A DNA stretch of 64,000 nt from Glebionis coronaria (lineage: Eukaryota > Streptophyta > Magnoliopsida > Asterales > Asteraceae): NCBI GenBank assembly GCA_025667525.1, contig CM046882.1:545922630-545986629 (forward strand), in the 5' to 3' direction. Position 1 is the stretch's first letter. Each line of letters starts with the position of its first letter. Positions 33,366-43,825 of the stretch are shown here, one piece after another. The notes under the pieces were generated by a model. That model ran no database searches. It was not told the origin of the DNA and saw only the letters and a list, made by a program, of their open reading frames with translations. Both the position numbers and the translations under genes were made by a program.

Positions 33366-33716
33366 TTGAATATTTGCAACGATAATTTTGCATCCTGGAA
33401 TTTGAATATCTATGAGATTTATAATGGGTATTCTGAATGGATGGCTAAGTATTTTGTAAATCTTTATGACATAATTAGGCCATTTCTATCAAGGAGGATA
33501 ACCGCTAGCTGGTGTTTTAATATTTTGAGTATTATCTTGGGAGAACTAGAAGAGGATTCCTTTATGGTATTTGAATTTTCTGGAAAAGTTTTACAATACA
33601 AATCCGTGTTGGAGATACACTGTTGGATTTGGGATCAGAGTTTTACAGATGTCAACATTTTGAGTTCATTGCATCTTACGCTTATGTGTAATTATGTCTT
33701 TCTGTTTCAGGTTTGA
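33366..33716 (+). pseudogene. F-box-associated domain relic
   Basis: The plus-strand frame contains NGYSEWMAKYFVNLYDII, ILGELEEDSFMVFEFSGKV and LQYKSVLEIH. The order and wording resemble the C-terminal part of plant F-box proteins with an associated interaction domain (typically '...SEWxVKYxVxL...' and '...REEDSFxVxEIxGKVxQYN...'). Such proteins recruit substrates to SCF ubiquitin ligases. No F-box is visible upstream, there is no clean start, and the end runs into a stop soon after. I take it as a truncated pseudogene; the family call is from memory and moderate. Confidence 0.5.
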
Positions 33717-34283
33717 TTATCTTATCCTATGTTGTTCTGCCACCACATGAGTTTTCATCTACTATTTCAATTTATAGAAAAACGTTTGTTGGATCCACTC
33801 ATTGACTCCCTTCTAGAGTAAAAATTAGAAGTTGAGGTTAAATGAAAACTATGAATGTAAAGCAACCTGCAAGTTCTGCGTGAACTGTTATAGCTGGTGT
33901 TTTATTGAATGCAAGTTACAAACTCAGTTTTAACTTAGCATACTCTCGCAAATCAAATTTTTAGATGGATTAGTTATGTGACCTTGTTTCTCTTACAAAA
34001 TCCAGAGAGATGAGGATCATCTTTGTCATGTACATAAAACTGAAATTTTAATCAAGCTGAAGTCACGCATTACTTGTAAAACCGACTGAAAAAGTCACTT
34101 GTTGCTTATAAAACTAACTAAAGGAAAACATCTTATAATTGACTGAATAATAAACAAGCCAAAACCTATTACCACATCCAATATTGTAGAAAATAAACTT
34201 TGAACTGGTGATTGGAGGGGTGCGCCAAGCCTAGGTAGTAGTGCAACACCAAGGCGACACGTGAAGAACCCCAGAAGCAAGCT

Positions 34284-34310
34284 ACAGTGATGGTTAAGCT
34301 ACAGTGATGG
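34284..34310. repeat. 17-bp duplication at the insertion junction
   Basis: AAGCTACAGTGATGG occurs twice, separated by TT, immediately before the left LTR at 34311. The intact U2 copy has the corresponding stretch only once. Confidence 0.85.
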
Positions 34311-34879
34311 TGATAGACGACAACTTAATAGTTGGATCCGAGGTCAGCCCGAACAAAGGATTTAAGAACAACGTTACCTCTAAGATACAAAATTCACCAC
34401 TCACAGATTTCGCTGGAAAAAATCCAACTTGGAGATCTCGTTACAGACACACCACGAGCTTCCAAGATCACCTCCTAATTCTACCAAGACTAGGATAGCA
34501 AAGGAATAATAACCATCTCTAAACAAAGAGAAAAGAAATTTAGGAAAATCAACAACTGCCTTTTCATTGATTAACTTTTGCCTTACATACTAGAGAAAAA
34601 GGAAATAACCACCCACACAACTACATTTAGGGAAAAGTAAATAACTTCTTTGAAAATGTCAAATAAAGGAAAAATAATAAAGAAAATAAAATGACATGGA
34701 AATGACTTGACTGGGAATTAAGGTTGACTGGTATGTAGCACGGGTGGACGTGAACAACCTACGATTAGATGGTATGTGACTAAATCAAGCTAACCCATCC
34801 TTGTCCCACTTGACTCGAATCTTGACCCGAGTACGGGTCTCGTATGTTAATCGGTTCTTGAGGAGGGTTGTACCTATCA
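34311..34879 (-). repeat. 3' LTR of CRM-like element
   Basis: 569 bp. It lacks a 12-bp tandem duplication (TTAGCTTCCAAG) seen in the 5' LTR near 39260. The polypurine tract GAAGCTGGGGAGGA lies at 34880-34893 on the minus strand. Confidence 0.92.
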
Positions 34880-36251
34880 TCCTCCCCAGCTTCAATAAAG
34901 TTTGTCCTCAAACTTAGGATAGGTTCGTCCGAGTCATAGTAGGGTTGAAGATCACTCACATTGAACGTAGCTGCTGCAGGTGTTCCAGGGAGATCTACCT
35001 TATAGGCGTTGTCGTTAACCTTGGTTAGGATTTTAAATGGACCTTCCCCCTTGGGGCTAAGCTTGTTACGACGCTTGGCTGGAAACCGATACTTTCGAAA
35101 GTGAAACCAAACTAGATCACCCGGTTGAAACAATATGTGCTTACGTCCCTTATCGCGGCGATACTTAATGAGTTTGTTGGACCTGGTGATCTTGTCATAT
35201 ACAAGCTGATGCAAAGCCTTAATATCAGAAGCACGATCACTAGCTTCCTGATTGAATTTAGTTGATGTGTCAAGAACAACAAGGTCTAACGGTGTCTTTG
35301 GATTCAAACCGTAAACAACCATGAAAGGACTACTACCAGTGTTCTTGTTGGGAGCCCTATTATAAGCAAATTCAGCCTGAGCCAGCAATTCCTCCCACTA
35401 TTTTAGATTGGTATTGATAAGTGATCTAAGTAGAGACCCGAGGGTGCGGTTAGTTACCTCCGTATGTCCATCGATTTGGGGGTGACAGGAAGTACTAAAT
35501 TTAAGCTTAGTACCCATTTTCCTCCACACAGTTAACCAAAAATGACTAAGAAACTTTGCGTCTCTATCACTAACCATTGAACGGGGGATCCCATGGAGTC
35601 GAACTATTTCTTTGAAATAGAGATTAGCTACCTGAACCGTATCATAGGTGGTATGACAAGCAATGAAATGAGCCATTTTTGAGAAACGGTCGACCACTAC
35701 CATAATAGAATCTTTCTGGCGCTGTGTTCTTGGTAAACTAATGATGAAATCAAGGCTAATGTCTTCCCACGGGGCAACATGTACTGGCAACGGCATGTAC
35801 AAGCCATGGGGAGACGAGTGACTTTTAGCTTGGTGACAAGGCAAACAACGTCTCACATAATGCTCCACGTCACGCTCCATCTTGGGCCAAAAAATTAATT
35901 TTGTAACATTGTAGGAGTTTTATCAATGCCCAAATGCCCAGCTAATCCACCCTCATGCGTTTCTTTGATCAACAACAATCGAATGTTATGCCTAGGAATA
36001 CATAATCTGCTTTTCTTGAAAAGGTAGTCATTACAGATATGATATTCACCCGTAGCATGATTTTGGCAGCTAGAAAATTGTTCTCCAAAATCAGGATCAC
36101 ATGGGTAATTCTGTGGGAGTAGTTCGAGCCCAACAACTCTTGGCCTTAGTGAATTAACCAATGTATATTTGCGAGATAAAGCATCAGCTCCCTTATTTAG
36201 TTTTCCTAACTTGTGCTTAATGGTGAAATGAAATGCTTGTAAATACTCCAC
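34780..36251 (-). pseudogene. CRM-like integrase
   Basis: The frame begins after RNase H (ADALSRKYTLVNSL) and contains the zinc-binding region ([16 protein letters not shown] ... [14 protein letters not shown]). The core has its D, D and E ([40 protein letters not shown]). The C-terminal stretch is PGDLVWFHFRKYRFPAKRR to FKILTKVNDNAYKVDLPG, and the tail FNVSDLQPYYDSDEPILSL runs into the LTR. A frameshift lies near 35890 and a stop near 35398. Integrase inserts element DNA. Confidence 0.85.
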
Positions 36252-36599
36252 CCACTCAGCGTGTCGTGAGCGTAATTTCTGTTGCCCTTGAATATACTTG
36301 AGTGCCTCATGATCAGAATGTAGTATGAATTCCTAGGAGATTAAATAATGTTGCCACTGATCCAAAGCTCTGACTATAGCGTAAAATTCTTTGTCATAAG
36401 TCGAATATCGTTGCTTTGCTTCATTTAGTTTCTCGCTGAAATAGGCAATCGGTCGGCCCAATTGTGACAGAACAACACCAATTCCCACTCCTGACGCATC
36501 ACATTCGACCTCAAAGACTTCATCAAAAGATGGAAGGGCTAAGACCGGGGTAGATGAAAATTGTTTCTTGAGCTCTTCAAATGCAGCTTGCGCTTGCAC
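36252..36599 (-). pseudogene. CRM-like RNase H
   Basis: It contains [40 protein letters not shown] and [17 protein letters not shown], the standard Gypsy RNase H start with its first acidic residue. A stop near 36333 separates it from the C-terminal part. It removes RNA from the hybrid during cDNA synthesis. Confidence 0.82.
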
Positions 36600-36734
36600 G
36601 TTCTAGGCAAACTGCTTTAGCTTAGTAATTTCAGTCATGGGTGCCACGAGGGTGCTGAAATTCTTCACGAAACATTGATAAAAGGAAGCTAGGCCATGAA
36701 AGCTTCGTACTTGTTGAATAGATCGTGGAATTGG

Positions 36735-37451
36735 CTAGTCCCGAATAGCTTGGACCTTTCTTTCATCAACCTGAATACCCTCTGCTGACACTAAATAACC
36801 AAGAAAGGTTACTTGGGTAGTGAAAAACTCACATTTGTCTAAATTCCAATAAAGCTTTTCTTGATCTAACACCTCGAACAATTGTTGAAGGTGAGATTTG
36901 TGATCATCTTCGGTTCTGCTAAACACGAGGATATCATCTAAATACACGACAACAAACCTGCCTAAAAAGGGTTTTAATACCTGATTCATCAAGCGCATGA
37001 AAGTACTTGGTGCGCTGGAAACCCGAAAGGCATGACGAGCCATTCATATAAGCCCTCTTTTGTTTTGAAAGCTGTCTTCCACTCATCTCCTTCATATATT
37101 CTAATCTGATGAGAACCGCTCCTTAGATCGACCTTAGAAAACAAGGTAGCACCATAGAGCTCATCCAACAGGTCACTGAGTCGAGGAATTGGAAAACGGT
37201 ACTTAATTGTTATCTTATTTATTGACCTACTATCCATACACATTCGCCATTCTCCGTTCTTTTTGGGCACAGTATAGTAGAACTGCACACGGACTAAGTG
37301 ATTCGCGTATAAGCCCCTTTTGGAATATCCCATCAACTTGTTTCCTCATCTCGTCTGTTTCTTTGGGGTTCGAGCGATAAGCGGGTTTGTTAGGTAGAAC
37401 CGACCCGGGAATAAAGTCGATCTTGTGTTGAATGTAACGTAGGGGTGGCAA
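36735..37451 (-). pseudogene. CRM-like reverse transcriptase
   Basis: The RT spreads over several frames: [89 protein letters not shown] and the catalytic YLDD box in [17 protein letters not shown]. The last part is [19 protein letters not shown]. Frameshifts near 37330 and 37040 make it inactive. Confidence 0.86.
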
Positions 37452-37490
37452 CCCGGAAGGAATCTCAACGGGGAATATATGGTTATAGGA

Positions 37491-38291
37491 TTATAGCAAA
37501 GGCTGGATATGGGGGTTAAGGGTGTTGGGGGGGTTAGGTTCAGTTTCATCAAGACCCATGAGAATAAAGTCGGTAATGGAATAATACTCTTGTTGTTCAG
37601 CTTTCAATAGGGTACTCAAAGGTTGGGGGTGTTTGGTTGAAGTGGTGACTGGAGACATTGGGGTGAGAACGATTTTTTTATCGTTGTGGTTGAATGAGTA
37701 GGTGTTCAGATAACCATCATGCATCACCCGACGATCAAACAACCATGGACGTCCTAACAGAACGTGACAAGCATCCATTGGAATGACATTACACCAAATC
37801 TTGTCCACATATGATCTGCCAATACTAAGAGACAAAATAATTCGATGAGATACGTGTATTCCTTTACCTTGGTTCAACCACTGAATCACGTAAGGCGAAG
37901 GATGAGGCTCGGTGATCAGGTTCAGCTTGGAGACCAAAGTTTGTGAAGCCACATTGGTACAACTGCCACCATCAATAATCACCATGAAAACCCTTTCGGA
38001 AATGGTACATCGGGTATGAAAAATGGCTTCTCGCTGGAGGTTTTCTTCCCGATCATGTGTGTTGCTTATTGTTCTCCGAACAACAAGACAAGCCCCTTCA
38101 TCAGGTCCTACAATTTCTTCTACAACATATTCGGAAGTTACTACCGATCGTAATGACGGGTCAACCGCGTAGGAATTGTCCCCCTCTGCATATTCAGCTA
38201 GAGTAACAAGCTGCTTGTTTGGACACCCAGAAGCGATGTGTCTGAGTCCTTGACATCGGAAACACCTTCGTGGGGCTTTAGTAGGGGTCAC
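37491..38291 (-). pseudogene. CRM-like nucleocapsid zinc knuckle and protease
   Basis: CFRCQGLRHIASGC (C-X2-C-X4-H-X4-C) near the start is the RNA-binding knuckle. The protease active site is VMVIIDGGSCTNVASQ and the flap-side region is DACHVLLGRPWLFDRRVMHD. The frame is open for 266 codons and is the best preserved block of this element. Confidence 0.82.
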
Positions 38292-38574
38292 TGAATATTC
38301 AGATACATTTGGAGTTTTGTTTTTTAGGTTGTTTTAGGTTGGATTGGGTTTTTGGAAAATGTTCGACCTGTTTAAATTTTTCCCTTGTTTCTTTGCTGAC
38401 TATCTAACTTGTGAGCTAGTAAGGTTAATTCATCTAGGGTCGAGTATGGATATAACTCCATGACATTAGAAACACGAGTTTCTAGCCCACCCAGATACCG
38501 AACCAAAGTCTGTGGATCATCCTCGGGCAGATCACACTTCATAAGTAAATACTCGAATTCTCGATAATATTCTT

Positions 38575-39090
38575 CTACGGACGTTTATTCTGCTTGAGAT
38601 GATGTAATTGAGAAAAACTTGCCTGAATAAAATATGAGGGCAGAAACTTTTGCTTCATTAAATGCTTCATTTTTTGCCAATCCTTTACCTTCTTCTTTCC
38701 TAGACGTTCCTGTTTAGTACACGTGTTGGCCCACCAAGTTGACGCATACTTCCTCAACTTCATGGCCACAATTTTTACTTTGTGTTCATCAGTCGTTTCT
38801 TTGTAGTCGAAGGTACACTCCACCGTCCTCAACCATTCTACAAACTCGTCTGGGTCAAGCTTTTCATCATACTCTGGAATGTCAACCTTAATGCCGTTGG
38901 GATGCCATGTTCTAGATCCCTTTTGGTTGACTCCTGATCCACCGGTTTCAGTTTCATCTTCATCTCGGCGGTTAACTGAGAGTTCAAGAATTTGTTCTTG
39001 CATAGCCTTTAACTGTTCGGCCATGGTCTTCTTCTCAGCCTCAAGTTTCTCAATAGTTTTCTTCAAATCACTAGCACTTAGGGTATCCAT
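38575..39090 (-). pseudogene. CRM-like gag
   Basis: The ATG at 39090 (MDTLSASDLKKTIEKLEAEK) lies at the end of the PBS. A coiled-coil N terminus leads to the gag core (VDIPEYDEKLDPDEFVEWLR, TWWANTCTKQERLGKKKVKD, LMKQKFLPSYF). A frameshift near 38580 and a stop separate it from the zinc knuckle. Gag forms the cytoplasmic particle. Confidence 0.82.
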
Positions 39091-39091
39091 G

Positions 39092-39106
39092 GCTCTTGAT
39101 ACCAAA
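39092..39106 (-). other. CRM-like primer-binding site
   Basis: The minus strand reads TTTGGTATCAAGAGCC right after the 5' LTR, an initiator-Met-type site, overlapping the start region of gag. Confidence 0.8.
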
Positions 39107-39686
39107 TGATAGACAACAGCTTAATAATTGGATCCGAGGTCAGCCCGAACAAAGGATTAAGAACAACGTTACCTCTGAGATACAGAATTCACCACTCACA
39201 GATTTTGCTGGGCAAAATCCAACTTGGAGATCTCGTTACAGACACACCACGAGCTTCCAAGTTAGCTTCCAAGATCACCTCATAATTCTTCCAAGACTAG
39301 GATAGCAATGGAATAATAACCATCTCTAAACAAAGAGAAAAGAAATTTAGGAAAATCAACAACTGCCTTTTCATTGATTAACTTTTGCCTTACATACCAG
39401 AGAAAAAGGAAATAACCACCCACACAGCTACATTTAGGGAAAAGTAAATAAGTGCTTTGAAAATGTCAAATAAAGGAAAAATAACAAAGAAAATAAAATG
39501 ACATGGAAATGACTTGACTGGGAATTAAGGTTGACTGGTATGTAGCATGGGTGGATGTGAACAGCCTGCGATTAGATGGTATGTGACTGAATCAAGCTGA
39601 CCTATCCTTGTCCCACTTGACTCGAATCTTGACACGAGTACCGGTCTCGTATTTTAATCGGTTCTTGAGGAGGGTTGTGCCTATCA
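39107..39686 (-). repeat. 5' LTR of CRM-like element
   Basis: 580 bp, TGATAGAC...CCTATCA, followed by the TSD GATGG and then the 5' part of U2. Confidence 0.92.
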
Positions 39687-39836
39687 GATGGGTTCTTCCC
39701 CTATAAAAAATAAGATTAATATCGAGTGAACCGATGGCTCACATATGAGATATTAAACTGATAAGAACAGATACTACACTTGATCTTAGCCAAAAGGCCG
39801 AGAAAGGTATGCTTATTCCAATACCAGACCTTTGTT

Positions 39837-39886
39837 TTTATACTCAACCCTTATTGTTTGTTTAGCTCACCCAGGCGATGTGGGAC
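39837..39886 (-). promoter_or_regulatory. Promoter of the split U2 gene (USE plus TATA)
   Basis: USE GTCCCACATCG at 39876-39886 and TATAAA at 39837-39842, 33 bp apart, identical in layout to the other U2 gene. The TATA lies 27-32 bp upstream of the U2 start at 39810. Confidence 0.85.
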
Positions 39887-40327
39887 TGATACAAAGCCAT
39901 TTCTATTTGCTTTCACTTTCTGGCACACAAGATTTTAAACAGTGATATACATTGATTTGAGTTACACGATAACCACAGTCAAACACTTCTGGTGCAATTC
40001 ATAAAACTACTAAAAGGTTCTTTATCTTTCATGTTTGTGGAACGAGAAATTCATCATAACTTAGACAGTCGTTTTATGAACTTGTTATGTGCACACTCAC
40101 TGTTACATGGCTCTGCCTCTACGTGTTTGTGATGTTACTAAACTTTGTATTGCTTTTCTTTTCTATAATTCCGTTGTTTCCAAACTTGAAAATCACCTCT
40201 TTACCAGCTATCATTGATAATATATGTTGATTCTATAGATTTGATATGTGAGGCTTCTTTACTTTAGTCATTATTGGCGCATTTTATAGTACTGATAATT
40301 ATATCATTGCATTTTACTAATTGGTAG

Positions 40328-40502
40328 GTGAATTATGCTCTTGGGGCACTTTATTATCTATGTAATGCGTCTACAAAGGAAGAGATCTTAAGACCGAAAG
40401 TGGTGGATATTGTCAAAAGGTATGCAGCTGCTGGTGCTGTTAACGTTAGTTTTAGCAATTGCTCATGCATTTTTAGATAGGCAAGTCCCAGAAAACCATT
40501 GA
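40328..40502 (+). pseudogene. Terminal exon of an ARM-repeat (ARMC7-like) protein
   Basis: After TTGGTAG (a 3' splice-site-like AG at 40326-40327) the frame reads VNYALGALYYLCNASTKEEI, then LRPKVVDIVKRYAAAGAVNV and SFSN. A one- or two-base loss then shifts reading to AHAFLDRQVPENH and a stop (TGA, 40500-40502). The pattern 'YALGALYYLCN...EEIL(R/K)PEV...' resembles the last ARM repeat and C terminus of small armadillo proteins such as ARMC7; this call is from memory. No upstream exons are recognised in 39990-40327. It is either a gene fragment captured by rearrangement or the stub of a decayed gene. Confidence 0.5.
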
Positions 40503-43287
40503 GAATATATCAACTATTTGGCTATCTTGTTTAGTCCCATGAACTTGGGGACCTAATCACTTTTGAGGTCAAACTCGGTACTTTTTATAGTCAGATTTGA
40601 GAGGCATTATGTTACAAGATTAACAACTGTATATCATTTAACGTGTGATCACTGAACTATATTTCCTGTATGCGTGTATGAATAACTTGGTTGCCTTTAT
40701 AAATGTTGGCTGTTTTTACTTGAACCATTTCAAACGTTCCACCTAAACCATGCTTTCTTTGGTAGTAGTCATTATACGTTTGAGAAGCCTGATTGTGTAC
40801 CGTATTAGGCACGCAACATGGCTGCCTCGCACAGTTCACCTGCCTTTGTCCACATGCCCAAATCAATATGTCTTGCTAACTAGCAGAATCCGCCCCTTTT
40901 TTCACAACACAAAACCTATCGGAGATACTCCCTTTCAAATCCCCAAGATTAAGAGCATACCCGTTTATAAAAAACACACCATAGTTGCCAGTTGGGCCTC
41001 TTTTCTTCATTAAACATTGGGTATATGAGTTCATCAAAATACCAGGTTAAATTATTATTAGAAGCCTCTGCATTTTCCGTGTTCGCATAACTTTCATTGG
41101 CCCTACCAGACCCTGGCCACCAGGATTCCGTCACAATTATTATAAGCAGCTATGGAGTAACTTTCATTATGAAAAAGAGTGTTCAGGTCAACGATCTGTT
41201 TGGCCTCCAAAAGAGGCTGGAAAAGAGCATAATGAATAAGAAAAATCCCATTGCTTCGCATAAATAATCGAATGATATTTAACATGTCAAAAGAACTAGA
41301 AAAAGGCGTCAATGTTTTAATCTAATCAACTAGAGTAGATTAGAACAGAACAATTGCTTAATACAATAACCTTCAAAATGAACACACCCATTTTGATACT
41401 TCCGTGAACTGTTTTGCTGTCACAACAGGACCCATATTCTTAATTCGCTTATCAAACTATACTAATTAAGTTATAGAAGCATTTGAACAATCATTCTAGA
41501 AATAAACTTCATAATGCACATTAAATGTACATCTTTTTGTTTGTAAAGCAAAACCCAAAGTAAGGACTTTTTCAAGAGATTCTTTCCTTAATAAGAAATA
41601 ATTTTTTTATTTATTCCTCTCTATAGTTGATTAATTCTTTATTTGGCAAAAAAACGTTTGTAAGTTCGTTCTTTAAGACAATTGGGCTAAAAACATACAT
41701 GTGTCAAATATTAAGAGATAAAAAGTTATTGGAAGGAGGGGTACATAAAAATTTCAAAAGGTTTAATTTATAAATTAAGCCAAACATCCTCACCTTTATC
41801 AAATACTCTGTAATATAAAATTCTTCATCCCTCAAAACCTAAATCGAATTCATGAACCCTAAATCAATGAAAAATAAAAGTCGATAATAACATCTGATCT
41901 CCACCTCTAGAAGAAAAACCCCAAACTTTGATCAAACCCAACTGATGTACAAGTTAGCATGATAAAAAAAAGTGCAATGGCACCCTCGGATTAGATATGT
42001 TACTTTGGTAATATCTTATTTGTGTTTGTCAATCTATTTTAGTATCGAACCATTGTTTTTCTTTTCATAATATTAGTGATCTATGGTTAGCGGATTTGTT
42101 TTTAGGAATTAGAGAAAAAAATTAATGCTTTAACTTTATCTTTAATTTATGAAGTGGAATAGCAGTTGCAATGTTTCCTGTCCAGAGTTTGAACAATGAT
42201 CCTTTGAGCTCAATGCCAACAAACTTGAGCTCAATCTTCTATTTTATTATGAAAGGACAATGGTTATATACTGGTGGTTGGACAATGGTTAGTGAATCTA
42301 AGATGTAGATTAACACTCATAATAGTCACGTGCATTTGACTTTTTATTCCAGAAGGTTTTGTTTTTGTAGAAAAAACACATGATATTATATTTATTTAGA
42401 TTTACAAAGCAATGGTTTTCAAAATTGAGCAATGTAACATCATCAGAACTTTGATAGAAAGATGGAGACCTACAACGTGAACTATATATGCCATCACATA
42501 TCCTTTACTTATGAATGTGTTTATTATATCTATGAGTCTATGACTAGATAATCTAAAAGGTTCGACCGATACAGATAATAACAAGAACAAAGGTGCAAAT
42601 GTCAATCAAGTAATATGGTCATAAAAATGAAAGTTCTAAGCCCCATTTTGAATTTTGGATGATAGACATAAATAAAGACGTTGAGCAAGATTCTTATTTG
42701 TATTATGTTCAGGTGGAAAATGGGGTATGAATGAGGCTGGGTCAAAATGGGTTGGTCTGGATCAGACCTTTTTATACATGGTCTAGGTCGGACCAAGTTC
42801 ACCCACTAACTTTTCAGTTCATAGAATTAAATGACAGAAGAATTTAGTTTGCACAAAAATCAGTAAGTGTTGTTGCCAGGGGCGGACATATGTTTTAGCT
42901 TCGGGGTGGCGGTAAGAAAACGAGATTTTAATGTATTTTTTTGTTAATTTTGAGCGTTATTTAATAAATGCCCCCCACACTTTGAATTTCCACATTTAAC
43001 ACCGTAAAACTTAGAAATCCTCAACTTTTAAGTTATAATATTCGATTTTTTTATTCGGATTATAGTTTTTTTGCATTGTATAAGAGCACGTTTTTATGGT
43101 TTCTGTAGGTACCTGATGGAAAAATCTCACGCCACCAATATGGCAAAGTGTAGAAATATGAATATACAAATATGAATGTGTAGAAATATGGCGAAGTGTA
43201 TTAACAATTAATGGAACATGTTATTCGTGTTTGGTTACTTTAATTGTAATCCAAGAACACCTCTTAGTAATAAATTTATGATCATTA
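40503..43287. other. Intergenic, no firm gene
   Basis: No recognisable gene. Overlapping minus-strand frames at 41312-40949 (…LEAKQIVDLNTLFHNESYS… and …ANTENAEASNNNLTWYFDE…) look more protein-like than the surroundings and could be one frameshifted relic of unknown family. A CAGGGGCGGAC start at about 42878 resembles the end of a hAT-type element, but I found no partner end. Confidence 0.4.
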
Positions 43288-43295
43288 ATCATGAG

Positions 43296-43817
43296 CAATG
43301 TTTTAAAAACCGGGTTGACCCGGCCGGTTGAACCGTGAACCGGCTCGGAGACCGGGCCGGATGTGACCGGATTTTTGCTTGTTTGAGAACCGGATTGAAC
43401 CGCCGGTTTTTCGTTGACCCGGGTTGACCCGGTTTGATTAACCCGGCCGGGTCACGATTTTTTATAAAAAAAATATTTCAAAAACTATTTTTTTATAAAT
43501 ATTTTGAATTTTTAAAGATATATATTGAAGTAATAATTACTAGTGTTAGTTAAAATAAAGTCAAAATAACTTAAAATGTTCACTAATATTGTTTTTGGTT
43601 ATAATCTAATACAAATTGTAAGTATAAATTAATTTTTTGCACATGTTTACGATAATATTATGAATATAGAACTAAGGCTAGTGAGTAAAAAATAAATACT
43701 ACACATTAAAAATATAAAAAATATACATAAATAAGGAACCGGGTACCGGTTGAACCGGTTGACCCGTGAACCGGTCACTAGACCGAGTCAACTAAAAAAC
43801 CGGGTTTTAAAACATTG
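43296..43817. mobile_element. hAT-type MITE, 522 bp
   Basis: Terminal inverted repeats CAATGTTTTAAAAACCGGG and CCGGGTTTTAAAACATTG are flanked by a perfect 8-bp target duplication ATCATGAG (43288-43295 and 43818-43825). An 8-bp TSD is the hAT superfamily signature. The subterminal 100-150 bp on both sides are crowded with ACCGG/CCGGT words in both orientations; the centre is A/T rich. There is no coding capacity, so it depends on a transposase elsewhere. Confidence 0.88.
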
Positions 43818-43825
43818 ATCATGAG

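Larger units (their letters stand above)
34311..39686 (-). mobile_element. Gypsy chromovirus, CRM-like, inserted in U2
   Basis: A 5376-bp element with LTRs TGATAG...CTATCA at 34311-34879 (3') and 39107-39686 (5') and target duplication GATGG (34306-34310 and 39687-39691). It is oriented leftward and carries gag, zinc knuckle, protease, RT, RNase H and integrase. The integrase frame ends at 34780, inside the 3' LTR, and no chromodomain is visible. Both are features I associate with the CRM clade of chromoviruses, though Reina-type is possible. The LTRs differ at about 30 of 567 aligned positions (about 95% identical). All frames have stops or shifts. Confidence 0.92.
34215..39810 (-). pseudogene. 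U2: U2 snRNA gene split by a Gypsy insertion
   Basis: The 5' part (39810 down to 39687, 124 nt) starts ATACCTTTCTCGGCCTTTTG and includes an intact GGCTAAGATC, the branch-site recognition GTGTAGTATCTG and a stem IIa that can still pair (GTGAGCC/GGTTCAC). The 3' part (34310 down to 34215) carries the 3' stem-loops and ends GGCGCACCCCTC. Between them lies a complete CRM-like retrotransposon with target duplication GATGG. Without the insertion and a 17-bp local duplication, the gene would be about 198 nt, the same as the copy at 7455-7652. Promoter elements upstream are intact, so the insertion is probably what killed it. Confidence 0.88.

Noticed and set aside
42878..42910. CAGGGGCGGAC as the start of a third hAT-type element
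   Set aside because: I could not find a matching inverted end or an 8-bp duplication within reach.
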